From: Lucifuga dentata
Lineage: Eukaryota > Chordata > Actinopteri > Ophidiiformes > Bythitidae
NCBI GenBank assembly: GCA_014773175.1
Contig: VXCM01000225.1
Span: 124,001-188,000 of the forward strand
DNA length: 64,000 nucleotides
Reading direction: 5' to 3'
Shown here: positions 50,542 through 63,134 of the stretch, piece by piece
Layout: each line of letters opens with the position of its first letter
Numbering within the stretch: position 1 is the stretch's first letter
Position numbers and translations under genes: made by a program
Notes under the pieces: generated by a model
Seen by the model: the letters and a program-made list of their open reading frames with translations, nothing else
Database searches by the model: none
What the model was told of the DNA's origin: nothing

Positions 50542-53500
50542 AGATGTTATTGTAGAGACCCTTTGTCATTTTATGACTGAATTGAGTCGTTCTTACTGTC
50601 TTCACCACGTAGTAAATGAACGTCCAAACGTAGAAATAAGGTAAATTCAAATGAAAAGATTTATCTTCAGAAAAGGGCAAAATAAGTAACTTGGTGTATT
50701 TTACTACAAAACTAACACAAAGGCAGCAGCCACACAGCAAAGACGTAAGAAGCTGTTGCCATTGGTTTCTGCTCTGTGGCCTCCGTGGCCTGCAGAGGCA
50801 TGTCCTGCACACATGGACAGGTAGGTGTTCTCCAGGCTGAACAGATACAAACAGATTACTTTTGGTTCTAACAGTTATTTAGGACTTTAGGTGCTCCGTA
50901 AAATACACAACACCAAGGAGACATTTTCAGGAAGTGTCTCAATGCGTTCCCACTTACTGCTCTAAATGTGTGTATGTGTGTGTGTGGATTAGAACAGTGG
51001 ACAATAAGGACAAGAAGGACAAACCCAGTTCAGTTTGGCAGCATTTTCCAGCTGATGTTCCGTTGCAGCGACATAATGTTGTTTTATTCCACGCTGAAAC
51101 AGAAAGAAATCTTTATTGATCCTGAATTATCCAGCAGATGAAAGTCAAGTAATCAGTGTATTGGCTCAGAATAAGGATGCATTCTTCCAGCAGGTGGAAC
51201 ATTGATTGAAATGCATAGAAATCCATGAAGTAGAGCAGAGCAGTGGCTCAGGGCGATGTTAATTATAATCATCATCCACAGTGTTAACAGCGGGATCGCC
51301 GCTCAGCAGCAGCTAAAGGAAAATTGCTGCGGATAACGTTGTTAAAAGCGAGATAACCGCATCCTGGAGATCCACCTTGGAAGTACAGAGGACAAAACAC
51401 TCAACTTGTGGCTTCTGTTCTTATTTGTTTGCAGTTTGCTTCCCTATTCAGCAAACTTTGACATTATGATGGTACTTGAAAGGAAATGGAGATGCCATTT
51501 TACTCAAAAGGACTGAGTTTAGCTTGTTTTTTACTCATTTTCCCTAAAAAAAAAAAAAAAAACCCATTAAAAAAATATGATTTTCACTTAGATTTATGTA
51601 TCAATCAGAACAATGTCACTTTGTGATGCGACCTCATCAAAATAACATAAGATCAGTAGTTCTTTGTGTTAACCCTCTGGAGACTAAAGTAATTTTTTGC
51701 AGATTTTTAGACTGTCTTTCATTTTCTGGAATCTTATAGAATTAAGTAGAAATTTGACAACTTTTTAATGATTTATTTTAGATTTTTTTTTCTTTTTGTT
51801 TTTTTGATTGGATTTTTTTTTTCTTGAATGAAGAATTTTCTTGAAAAATTTGATAAATTTACAGACATTTAAGTGGAAGTTTAAGAGAAAACCAAGAGTT
51901 TAAGAGCTGTAGATAGACACACTTGCTTTTTCCACATAAAGATTTTTTGCAGACATGTTTTTGTGTCACATCAGTCTGGCTGACTTCTTGATTTTCAGTA
52001 AACTCAATCACCAGACTGTTCTCCTGTTTATGAAATATGACTCCTTTTCCCCCCAGTTCTCCTCCCATCGTTTTTACATCATTTTTCGCACATCCATCTT
52101 TATTTGCTGCAGCCACTTGACTGAATTGTAGAGATCATGCAGTGGAAATTCATCACAATGCAAGATGGCAGCATAAGTGTCCAAGATAGGCTCTCATACA
52201 TCATCGCCATGTTTTTTTTCTGAGGATGATTACATGTGGGGTTTGTCGTCCTGCAAAGCTGCGGCGGGGGAGGGGTGGTGGTGGCGGCTGTACAGTTTGA
52301 CTGTAGACCTGGACACACCTTTGCTTATTAGTGTGAGGTTAGGTGTGACTTTGTCCATTTGATGTGTGTGTGTATGTATGTGTTTGTGTGTGTGAGTAAT
52401 GGAGGGGTTGGGCACAGGCTGTATAATGCTTTTAAATACACGGTGACATAATAAATGGCCTTATTTTTCTGAAGAGAACCCACACAAAAGGCGTCTTTTC
52501 ATCTCTGGGCTCTGCTCGTATCGGCCGCCATGAACCGATGACGCTTTCTGCATACATCCAGCAGCCTCAATGCAAGCAAATGAAATAATTTGTGACATTT
52601 ATGAATAAACAATTACCTTTTTTTTTATAACAGTTTCATTTTATATTCCTGGAGAATGATTACTTGGCAAATTTTTGGGAGGTAATTTCAGCAGAACAAA
52701 TCCAATTGCATTTTAATACGGCAGCTGGATTCTCCACAATTTTGCAGCTACAGCGATCCGTTTGCATGATACAGCGAGACGACACCAGTCCAGAAAAATG
52801 TATATTTGAGGGACAGTCGTCATCTTAGCATGATGCATTCAAGGGCATCATATTAAAGAGATTGCAGCAGAAAGCCTATGGCGATATCCAACAAAAAAAA
52901 TGCTACCAAAGAAAATGGGTGGGAGTTTGCAGTGAGTGTCCTTTTTTTTTTTTTTTAGACTCGGCTAAGAAATCAGCTTCATTACTCTAAATGGCAGACA
53001 AGTAATTGACTCATTGATCCTGAGGGGAATTTGGAAATTAATAAAATGTTCATAAGGAAAAATTAATTAAGAGTAGCAGGTCAGCAGGGTCAGAGGACAT
53101 CCCTGTTTCCATATCGACCAGCCCGCATTGACAGCTTCTCAGTGTAATGAAGTTCTTTCTGCTTCATTCTAATGGCAATTTCATGCATATTCCCTTTCAT
53201 TTTGTTTTGGCCTGTTTTAAAAATTTTAAAGTAATTCCACTGCATCTCAGCAACGGAAACATTTTCATTTGACTTGCACATGCAGTGACAGAAAGACATT
53301 TAATGGAAATGTGCTTCAGACTTTTCCTTTTATAATTTCTAATCAGCTGCTGTTTGTGTTTCTCCAACCTGACCTTTGATTAGTTCGTCTCTTCATCCCT
53401 CTTCCCAAAAAAAGAATTTATTCTCTAAGTGAAACCTGCTTTTATTAACTGATTAAGAACACAACGTTCAAGCAACATGGGGCACTAGATTGGCTTTGTA

Positions 53501-54476
53501 ACACAGACCTTTTGTATTTTAGAGATATTACACGATAAACCTCATTCCAGAATGTACAAAACTCTTAAATTGCCTCAAATACCATACTGTGCATTCGTTT
53601 TGTTCAACACCCAAATACGTTTATCTCCCACCGGCCAGCAACCTACAATTATCATCCCCTCACAAGCTGCCATTGCACACAATACATGTTTTCTTTTCTT
53701 TCTTTCTTGCTTTCTTTCTGTCTTTTTTTAAATAATTTGCAACACTCTCACACAGAAATAGCTGCTTTTGTTTGGGGGCACAAAGTGACTAAGGCAATAT
53801 TATTTTGAGCAGCACAATTTGCTTCTTCGACAACGCCGCTCTTGCGAGGCGTCAGAAGAAGCCACGTTTGAAGATTATGATCCAAATGGAATCTTTATCC
53901 CCACTGATTTCACGTAAACGGTCACATTTCAGACCTTCTGTCCCTTTGATCTCATAAAAGAGTCAAAATATTTGATGACAAAAAACATTCTGAAGGCATT
54001 GTCCAGGAGGTTAAGTCCCCACTCGCTGCTTAATCCATATTTGCAGTGGCATTTCCCAACAATACTCTAACAAGCACAGTGGGATATTAAAAGTATCTGT
54101 TGGTTGTTTCTGATTAGCGGCTACTGAAGCCTGACTGTAATCCCATAAGCCCTTGCAGCATTCAGCCTCCTTCCAACATTCAGCCGCTTCTATCATACAA
54201 AGCTGATCGCATGTATGGAACCTCATCAGATGAATCCATGAAACACAGTGCCGGACTTAACGCATCGAAAAAAGCCCTTTTAGCATGAATAAACTGTAAA
54301 AGCTACATCAGTTAATGAGAATATACACATACAAGGCGAAATGTTGCGTCGCGAAAATGTGGCAATTATTTTATTCACCTCGAGGTCGATGTTTTTCCTT
54401 CGTTTGCCTGTGGCAAGAGAGGATCAGCAAATCAAAACCGTCATCACACGTCACATTTTATGTTGACTTGGTGCGC
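50542..54476. other. Upstream non-coding sequence, low in repeats
   Basis: Largely unique sequence with few simple repeats. Stretches 52440-52800 and 53090-53330 are free of transposon marks and mix CpG with homeodomain-like TAATT and ATTTGCAT words, so they are candidates for conserved regulatory DNA. No coding exon recognised. Confidence 0.5.
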
Positions 54477-54604
54477 ATCTGAGCACAGTTTTATCATAGA
54501 ACTGTGCTTATTATTACAGTACTGTGCTTAAAGTCCTGCCCGACGTGTACACCTTTATGCATGGGCCGTGTACCTACAGCCTATAATAAAACTGTGCTCA
54601 GATA
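54477..54604. mobile_element. Small inverted-repeat element, about 128 bases
   Basis: TCTGAGCACAGTTTTATCATA on the left and ATAATAAAACTGTGCTCAGA on the right are inverted repeats with one difference. Further CTGTGCTT motifs lie inside. No target duplication could be established. Confidence 0.5.
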
Positions 54605-55034
54605 TTAATGTGACCTGAGACACACTGCCATACTCTGTTCTAGATCGACGAGCTCCCTGAAATTTGTTCTCAGATGAGGACATGTTCAAACTGGCCCACC
54701 GACATCCTGAAATCTTGTCTGAAGCGTCATGGTAAAGTTTCAGCTCCCGTATCAGAGAAACTCCGCGTGTTCTTTGTTGTTCTCCAAAGCAGGGAATTTT
54801 TGTTTTTGTTTCTGATTGAATATGACACCAGATGAAGCATTATAAATCATGACTGTTAAATATGAAGCAGCTCATTAATATGCTGATCTTCATTGGCGTT
54901 TGCCTGAGACACACCTGACGACAACGTGTCTTAACGGGACAATAATGGGCTGATTAACGTAAATGAAGCTTCATGAATGCTTCAAGCTGATGACCTTCAG
55001 AATGTTTTTTGTCATAACATACAGCAGTTTGACT

Positions 55035-55592
55035 ATTTTTTATGAGATCAAAGGGACAGAAGGTCTTTTAAAGCACTCATGGAGAGAATCCAAAAAAGAC
55101 TCCGCCCACCCCGGACACAAACTGTTCAGGCTGCTGAGGTCAGGAAGCTTCTGCAGGAGATCAGGAGGAGCTTTTATCCTCAGACAATAAGAATCCTCAA
55201 CAGCAACACATGATGGACCTTCACATGATGGACCTTCTGCACACCTCCTTCTCTCACACACTCCTCTTTACTTCTCACATAATCTCTCACACTTATTCTC
55301 ACACTCACTGCACAGTCATCTCTAGCTGCATTTGCACTATGTACAGCACTTTTTGCACATATTTATTGATACTGTACATACATTCACCTGCTGGTTTGGT
55401 TGTAAATAGGTTGCATACTTAAACATTTTTAATTCTCAGTTTTGCTCTTGTTTGCCTAATCCTTATCTTTAGTTTGTTTTATTTTATCATATATTTTTTA
55501 TACTTAAGCAGCAGTTGGGGAATCTACCAGAAAAAGCATTTCAGTGTTGTTATACTTGTATGGCTGCACGTGACAAATAAAACTTTGAAACA
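55035..55592 (+). mobile_element. 5'-truncated LINE 3' end (L2/Rex-like) with frameshift
   Basis: The forward translation contains ESKKDSAHPGHKLFRLLRSG, then in another frame RRSFYPQTIRILNS. This is the pattern at the end of L2/Rex-type reverse transcriptases (hydrophobic core, then a basic R-S-F segment ending ILN). The two parts are out of frame, so the copy is dead. A 3' untranslated part follows, ending GACAAATAAAACTTTGAAAC at about 55570-55590. Confidence 0.6.
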
Positions 55593-57272
55593 GTTATCAC
55601 AGTGCTTATCGAGTGTGATGCTGTTTAATTAACTTGATTTTTTTTTTTGTAATTAATTCCACCCAAAGTCTCTATCAAGAATCGCATGTCCTTTTTATAA
55701 AACACAAAACATTAGAAATTCATGTCAGGCTGTTGCTTAATTAAAGATCAAACATGCAGGACCAGAGATTTTTTGTTTGGTACTGGACAAAAAAAACCAA
55801 AAAAACTCCTGTGTGTTTTGTGATCACCTTCACCCCAAAACCAATCAATAAGTGAACCTCATCAATACTGTGCTCATGTTTTATGAGTCTGAATCCATAA
55901 AGCACATTAAAATCCATTAAGGTTCCATTAGGATGTGGTATTGGCTTTTATTGGCTACAACTGAATAATTACATGTTTTTTTAAATGATACATCAGTGGA
56001 TAAAAGAAGCATAACATATAAAATATTAATCAAATAATGTCAATGACACAATCAAGGAATGATAATATGCATGCATTACTTAAAGAATAAAACACTTTTC
56101 ATGTTATTTTATCAAAGTTGAAATTCTTGCAGCATTTAAAAATGTATTTTATTAAAAAAACATTTACTACACAGGATATTAATTTCACAGAATAATATAT
56201 AAATATATTTGATGGCAGATCTTCATGGTGGTATCATGGCAGCTTTTTTACGACTTTGTCACCCGCTGATAGGTGAAATTAAATTGTAGAGAGAATTAAT
56301 GCAAATGGATTTTTGGTGCAGAAAATTTTGTCAGAGTAACAGCAACATTAATACATGTAAATGAGCCTGTTGAAATGATACTGTAGTCATATAATTTGGC
56401 TATTTTGAACTGAAACATCAACAACATACAGGAGGGCATCGCTTAAAAAGTAAAGATTAAAAATGAGTTTGAAGCTGCAGTAATGTTTGTAAGGCTGTTT
56501 AAAATATAAAAACGTGCAGTCATGGGAGACAACATGAATTTTCAACCGGTTTCTGTCAGGAAACTTCATACAGAATTCATGATTTCACTCTTGTACGTGA
56601 TTTAAAATAAATAGAATATTTTGGGTTCAGCGTTTTGTGGCGTGAACGTGACGCGGTTTGATTTGACCCTCAGGTACTTTTTCCCACGAGGAAGACAAAT
56701 GACAGTCATCAATCACGGCGAGTCTGTCTGGGTTGAGCGTCATATCTGTCCTCATTCAAGCTGTCTGCACCCATTAGTGAGCAAAATGATGTGTACAGGT
56801 GCTGCTTCTATTTGCTCTGCTATTAACTTCCTCATCAGTTAAACCTGACTTTTTCTTCAAGTGTCAGTACCCTGACAGCAAATATCATTTAGCATTTTAA
56901 ACTGAGATAAGGATAAGGATCAATTAATTGACGGCCATTTTTAATGTTCTCTATATATCCATCTTCAGTATTTTTCCATTATAGGATGGTAACATTTCTG
57001 TGTTTTAGAAATGTTACTGCTAATAATACTTTTCAGAAAATGACTGTTTGAACATTTCCTCTGCTGACTAAATGGAACAAGCGGAGGCAGAGGCTCACGC
57101 TGCTGCCTGGCTAACGTCCACGCTGGCGCGCTGACAGGTAGAGCCGGCCGCTACGACTCGTGCTCCAGTTTCCCAGCAGCACCATCTGAAAACGAGTTAC
57201 TGCGCCGCTCTGCGTTTTGCTGCGGACGGTTTTGGTCGGATTCTGTTTTTGTGAAGATGGAGCTTCGATATG
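55593..57272. other. Upstream non-coding sequence with a CpG-rich patch
   Basis: AT-rich until about 57070. Then about 190 bases (57075-57265) carry close to twenty CpG dinucleotides just before the GATGGCG-family element. No gene assigned. Confidence 0.55.
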
Positions 57273-58023
57273 TACGATGGCGAATTAGGGCCCTATAAGA
57301 TTTTTTTTTAAAAAGAGGGGGCGTTATTTCACATTTTTAAACTTGCAAATTTGCAGGTTTTAAAACTCGAAGATTTGCCAGTTTTAAAAGTCCATTTTGT
57401 GCTAAACGTACAAATTTTTCTTTACAGGCAGTCTCCAACTTACGAACATCCAACTTAGGAACAATCCGTACTTACAAATCGACTGCCATAAAGCCTATTA
57501 AAATAAAAAATTTGAGTTACATACAATGATTCATAAAACGAACGGCGCACTACTTTGCGATGCACATTAAAAATTTGCACATTGTCAGCAGTTCAGTGGT
57601 ATTATTATGTTTAAGATGTTTTAGTATATCTGGAAGGGTTACTTTAATGTTTCTTACGCATAAAAAGATAAAATATATAATATACTGACGCTAGATATGC
57701 ACTTTACGTAACTGTTCCAACTTATGTACAAATCTGACTTAAAGACAGCCGTAGGAACGGAACCTGTTCGTATCCCGGGGACTGCCTGTACTGCTAAATC
57801 TGATGGAAAAGTATAATTTAAAAAGGTCATGTACTAGCAAAAAAAAAAAAAAAAAAAAACCTCGCAAATTTGCCAGTTTAAAAACTCACAAATTTGTGAG
57901 TTTAAAAACTTAAAAAAAAAATAATGAAAATTACTTTTAATGATGAATAATCATTTCTAATTTTTTAAAGAATAAATAGTGCAGTGCTTTTTTCATCTTA
58001 TATGGCCCTAATATGCCGTCGTA
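57273..58023 (+). mobile_element. GATGGCG-family inverted-repeat element, full copy with a nested insert
   Basis: The left end TACGATGGCGAATTAGGGCC and the right end GGCCCTAATATGCCGTCGTA are inverted repeats about 28 bases long. The interior is made of short motifs such as GCAAATTTGCCAGTTT and CACAAATTTGTGAGTTT, themselves partly palindromic. It is split by an insert at 57425-57788; without that it is about 385 bases. No coding capacity; superfamily not recognised. Confidence 0.65.
57425..57788. mobile_element. Nested TA-target element, pogo/Tigger-like non-autonomous
   Basis: Inverted ends CAGGCAGTCTCC and GGGGACTGCCTG are flanked by TA on each side (57423-57424 and 57789-57790). The related copy at 62219 has the uninterrupted host sequence TTTCTTTACTGCTAAATC, so the insertion point and its two-base duplication can be read directly. 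CAG termini with a TA duplication fit the Tc1/mariner-pogo group. Family-level naming is inference. Confidence 0.7.
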
Positions 58024-60164
58024 GAAATGTGACACAGCAGAAGCAAAGAAACAGCAAAATGCAAACAACAACAAAAGAGCAAATGACCGATGAATAAGCC
58101 GTTTGGTAAACTATATATTTCCCAGATAATTATTTGATGCCATGTCTGATTCTGCTGCATGTCCAGTTCTCAGTGTTTTCTGAAATATATGTGATATTTG
58201 AGACCTGATGTTGAGGTCTGTGAATATTCTAAAATATACACCATAACTATGTTTATATCGCTTTCAGGATGCCAAATAGTTGCAATGAGACAGTCTGGTG
58301 TGAGAAAAAGTTGCACACTCATCCGCCATCTTTGACCTCCCCTCCTTTACTCTGCATCGCCCTGCAGGAATGTTCTCTACTTCCTGAATTTCTCACCAAA
58401 CATTTCTGTTATAAAATGCAAGCCTTCATCCATGCTTCATCCGTTTTTAAATATACTTCCTGTAAGATGTTGGTGGTCGTGTGTGAAAACCTTCACTAGA
58501 TGGAGGCATGGAGCTGGTTGGCGTCGTGGGGTCAGGGGTCAGATGGGAGAATGCAGCCTTAATGAATAGTGACTATTGAGGGAAAAGGTTAAAACATGAC
58601 GCAGGTTCCTTTATTTTGAAACCTGTGCATTCCTCTTCTCCCTGCTGTGTGATTATATATCTGATTTAATTGCTGTTCTCTGATCTGTACTTGCTTTTTG
58701 ATTGGCCCTCATTATCCTCGCTGATCTACAGTGGGGGGGGTGACAAAAGGTCAGCAAAGACTGAGGTACAATGTCTCAGAATGATTGGATGATGGATGAT
58801 TTTTAAATTTCATGGATAAACTGATTGATAAACTGTTATTTTATTTATTTATTTAAAGGCTGAACACTCGTGCATGCTAACGCACACATGTTCACGCTGA
58901 TTACATGCGGCGTGAAGACGTGATCATGTATTGAGTAACGTCATGGAATTTTTTGTTTCTGGTTGCAGACATTCTCAATTTATGATCATTTTCAGGCTTC
59001 ACAGAATTTTATGCTGTTTCGGGGGACGTGCATTCTCAATAATACAACATTTTATTGATCCACGTGGGGAAATTGTAAGCAAAGTAATTGCAGGTTGACT
59101 CAGTTTACAACAAAATAAAGAAGTAATAGAAATAAACTCATAGCAAACTTTTTCATGAACTATTCTGATGCAGATTTCTAAACAGATAAATGTTTGGCAG
59201 CGATGATATGTTCCAGTTAAAATGCTGTTACAGTCACATTGAGCTAACAAAAAGCCTCAATGACAAAACAAATGGAGGCGCGTTTATAGGCCTCGCTGTC
59301 ATAACCCGATGAGCGGCTAAAATAAATAAATATTACCAAGGATTTACTGTTTCCTTGATGCCATAAAAAGATCATACTTTGTCGATTTCACGAGGCTCTA
59401 AAAATAAAACACCTTATCAAAGTGCATGCATAATTAACGGTCGGTCATTTTACATAAGGAGCGGGAGTTATCTTTCTCCATGCCCTTGCCTGTCGTCTCG
59501 TGTCGCGGCGGTAGGTTTGAGTTCAGCCCGTCATCTCCATCTGATAAATCAGCATGTGACCAATGACATTAAAATCCTTCCACCCAGAGAATCTCTCTGC
59601 TGTCACTGAAGAACTAATTCATTTCCACGTCTCTCAGCGAGCATCCAGCCAACACCTTCCACTTTTTTATTATTATTTTAATGCATCTGAAACGGTAACC
59701 TGTCACACATAATATTATCTTTCTTGGCTAATCCCTTCAAGAATGGGATTAATGCTGTATTGAAACCTGTAGGACAGAGGTACTCAAATACAAATTTTAA
59801 AGGTCCACAAAGAACATTTTCAATAAGACAAGGGTCCGTTTATTAAAGTCAGTCAAACCAGGGTCGGACTGGGATCCTAATTTTTCTCCATCTGCCTGTG
59901 CTGTCAACTCTCAGGGAGACATTTGGTTTAACTTTGCAGCGGAGAATTTTGAGTCGCATTGATGTCCCGCAAATAATGCAGATAATACATATCAAGAGTG
60001 TAATTTGCTCAGAGTCCAGAGACAGTTGTGGTTCGGTCCAGATCCAGACTGGAGACCAGATTTTGAGGATGGCTGCTGTAGGACATTTGCTTTGCTCTGA
60101 ATCAGGGAATGAGTTGTTACTTTCTTGCATTCAGCATTAGTTTTTGGGCTTTTGAGTTTTTTTG
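58024..60164. other. Upstream non-coding sequence
   Basis: Unique sequence apart from the LINE tail at 59038. A hAT-like word CAGAGGTACTCAAATAC starts at about 59775. No coding exon recognised. Confidence 0.55.
59038..59090 (-). mobile_element. Short LINE 3' tail fragment
   Basis: On the minus strand CCCCACGTGGATCAATAAAA matches the 3' tail typical of fish L2-type LINEs, from memory. A similar but shorter CTTTATTGATCCTGAATT lies at 51110-51127. Confidence 0.4.
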
Positions 60165-60293
60165 TGTGACCTTATTAAATTATACTTTTCCATCAGACTT
60201 AGCAGTAAAGAAATAGTTCTGCTTTTAGCACAAAATCATCAAATTATCATAAGCATACAGACTTTAAAAACTGCCAAATTGTCGATTTTAAAG
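60165..60293 (-). mobile_element. Partial copy of the GATGGCG family
   Basis: TGACCTTATTAAATTATAC and TTTTAGCACAAAATCATC match the 62935 copy in the same orientation and the 57273 and 62150 copies in reverse. No terminal inverted repeat is present. A CA repeat follows. Confidence 0.55.
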
Positions 60294-60300
60294 CTTGTAT

Positions 60301-60334
<34 letters not shown>

Positions 60335-60372
60335 GTTTGTGTGTGTATGTATGTATGTATATATATATGTAT
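60301..60372. repeat. (CA)n / TATG microsatellite
   Basis: A CA run of about 13 units passes into TATATATG and GTATGTAT units, just before copy K. Confidence 0.9.
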
Positions 60373-60380
60373 ATGACTGT

Positions 60381-60756
60381 TTAAAGGACAATACCAATGA
60401 TTTTGCATGTTTGAGCCCAATATACCCACATACATGTTACAAAACATGCTGTACTACTAGAGTGATAAATATTAGAACATTTTTTTCTACCTTCCAGACA
60501 GAAAATGTATCTATCCACCAGGGAATATAATCCCTGGGGAAGAAAAAAACAAACATTCCTTCTGTGGACATACGAGTTATCAGGTGAATTATGGAATTTT
60601 ATCACCTGAACAAAGAAAGACGAGGGGATTTGGCAAAATAGCAGGAAAACAAAAATACAGTTTTATGTTTTGGAAAATGGTTGACAGTAACATAACATGT
60701 ATGCAGGTTGTATTTATTAAACTTAAAACATTAAAATTACCAGTATCGTCCTTTAA
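60381..60756 (+). mobile_element. TTAA inverted-repeat element, copy K, internally shortened
   Basis: It starts TTAAAGGACAATACCAATG and ends ACCAGTATCGTCCTTTAA, only 376 bases apart, with part of the usual interior missing. It directly follows a (CA/TA) microsatellite and a partial copy of the GATGGCG family. Confidence 0.72.
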
Positions 60757-62149
60757 ATCGAAGCCCAAATGTTTCTGAGCATCAGCTGTAATTAGCTCCG
60801 TGTTTGTTGCATTAGACAGTAAAATATTCACTTTGAGTTTCTGCCTTTTTTGTACTTGAAATTTGGCAAAATGACCAGCTGGCCGTTGGAGCACTGAGCT
60901 GTTTTCAGCATGTAACCTGTTCCAGATGAACCTGCAGCCACCGTTCCAGGTGTGTGTAGGAATTGTACCTGTGCCCGACTGCAGCGCTGGCCCCGTTCCA
61001 CACAGAGCCTCCATGTTCTACCTCATCTTTTCTTCTTCATTTTCTTCTCCTTCAGATTCCAAACTGCATTTTCTAGCCGTCCTCTGACTTTCTGAGCAAA
61101 CCGAACACGACAATTAGCTAATCAGATAATAATCAATCTTTAAATACGCTGATATCATCAAAACAAAAACTGAAGCAGATGCATTGGTCGGGAAATTTTA
61201 AGAGCGCGTTCGTTTTTGAAAGCACTGAGACAAACGTTCAAAAAACATCATTTGACATCCACGTTCTCTGAAGAGTTTAGAGTCTCCAATATAGCTGAAA
61301 GAAAAAGCCCTTGATGCAATTCATCTCAAGGATCTTCAAGTACACACACACATCTATGCAAGCAGAGACAATAACAATAATGAAAATACCCTTTTTAACC
61401 CTGCATTATGAAATATGAAATTCTGGATGATTTTACATTGGTGTCGGGGGAAAATTATATCGTTTCTTGTGATTTATTGCAAGAAATAAAGGTCATGAAC
61501 AACATTCAAACACTAAATAGAGACAAAAAATGTCTGTCTACAAAAACAATATTGAGCAGATTTTCTTTTTCTTTGTTATTAAATCACTTGTATTCGCTTT
61601 GTTTTCAAAAAAAACAACTTGATTCTTGACACGGGAACGTTGATCTGATCCGAGCATCCACCGCATTCGCTGTTTATCTACATACTGTCAGCGTTTGATT
61701 CAGATGGGAAATTGGGGGAAGAATGAGGAAGCGATCGCTGACCACCCATATGCTTCCTGTCATAAAAAACTTCAATAATTTAAAGAGCATCTGTCAAAAA
61801 AATAATGCAGTCAGCAGGAACCGTCCATTTCCATTTGTGAGCAACATAATGCTTCTATCTCTGTGCTGGCAGGAAGCAAATAGTATGACTTCTGGTTATT
61901 TTGAATTTATGAATTTATAAGTGATACTTTGAGTCATGTCAGCCATAGTAACTGTGAGATGCCTCATGAGAATTACACCATCGATGTGTGTGTTTTCCTA
62001 TAAATGTAGTTTTTCATGGATGTGGTGCTAAAACAGCAACAAATATTTAATTTAATACAAGTATGAATTGATTTGGAACTGCTGTAATTAAAAAAAAATG
62101 ACATCTTAATATCATGAGAGTGAATCAGAGATGCATAACCATCTCCAAT
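60757..62149. other. Upstream non-coding sequence
   Basis: Unique AT-rich sequence. No gene or repeat structure recognised. Confidence 0.55.
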
Positions 62150-62549
62150 TTGTGAGTTTTAAAATTGCAAATTTGTGAGTTTTAACAGTCCATATGCTTA
62201 TGATAATTCAATGACTTTGTGCTAAAAGCACAAGTATTTCTTTACTGCTAAATCTGATGGAAAAGTATAATTTAATAAGGTCATNGTGCTAAAAGCACAA
62301 GTATTTCTTTACTGCTAAATCTGATGGAAAAGTATAATTTAATAAGGTCATATACTTGCAAAAAAACTTGCAAATTTGCCAGTTTAAAAATTCACAAATT
62401 TGCCAGTTTTTAAACTGTCAAATTTGTGAGTTTAAAAATTAAAAACAGTAATGAAAATTATTTTTAATAATGAATAATCTTTTTTTTCAAGTTTTTAAAA
62501 TAATAATTATTAAAAAATAATAATTTTTAAAATAACTAGTGCAGTGCCT
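62150..62549 (+). mobile_element. Partial copy of the GATGGCG family with an assembly duplication
   Basis: It carries the GCAAATTTGTGAGTTTT motifs, GCTAAAAGCACAAGTATTTC and the run to TAGTGCAGTGCCTG, then departs from the full copy before the terminal repeat. It includes the 66-base artefactual repeat around the n at 62285. It supplies the empty-site sequence for the insert at 57425. Confidence 0.6.
62219..62351. repeat. 66-base artefactual duplication around one n
   Basis: Bases 62219-62284 and 62286-62351 are identical, with an n at 62285. The signature matches that in exon 5, here within a transposon copy. The near-equal overlap lengths (64 and 66) suggest the assembler's overlap or k-mer scale. 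Confidence 0.85.
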
Positions 62550-62934
62550 GTTGGAAACGTGCATGTTCAGACTGGGCCGGACTTTTTGGTGTGCACCACA
62601 GCCTGCCATAAATGCCTGTAGAGCAGAGCATGCTGCCACGCCAGGAGTGTATCCTGCCACATGGACTGCTTTTTACTGGCACAGCTGAATTTGAGAACCG
62701 CTCATCCAAACAACTTCACACGTGACACTGCACATCCTTGGGTCCTGAGCAATAAACCTGCCGAATATCAATTTCATACTTCATACGACTTCATACAGTT
62801 CTAGAGATGTTGGTGCCACAGATAGAGATTTCTGTCTTTATAGTTACATAATTAATTATTTTTTTCAATAATGAAAAAGGGAAAATAATGAGAACGGGAA
62901 TCAAACCACCTCATGTTGTGACAATGGCTGCAGT

Positions 62935-63134
62935 ACATGACCTTATTAAATTATACCTTTCCATTATATTTAGCAATAAAGAAATACTTGTGCTTTTAGC
63001 GCAAAATCATCAAATTATCATCAACATGCAGACTTTTAAAACTGGCACATTTGTGAGTTTGAAAAATCAAAATAATGCCACCCTCATTTTTTTTTTTTCT
63101 TCCCATCTTATGTGGCCCTAATACGCCATCATAT
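62935..63134 (-). mobile_element. Partial copy of the GATGGCG family with one terminal repeat
   Basis: It runs from TGACCTTATTAAATTATACC to GTGGCCCTAATACGCCATCA at 63112-63131, the family's terminal repeat. It abuts the truncated TTAA copy L. Confidence 0.6.
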
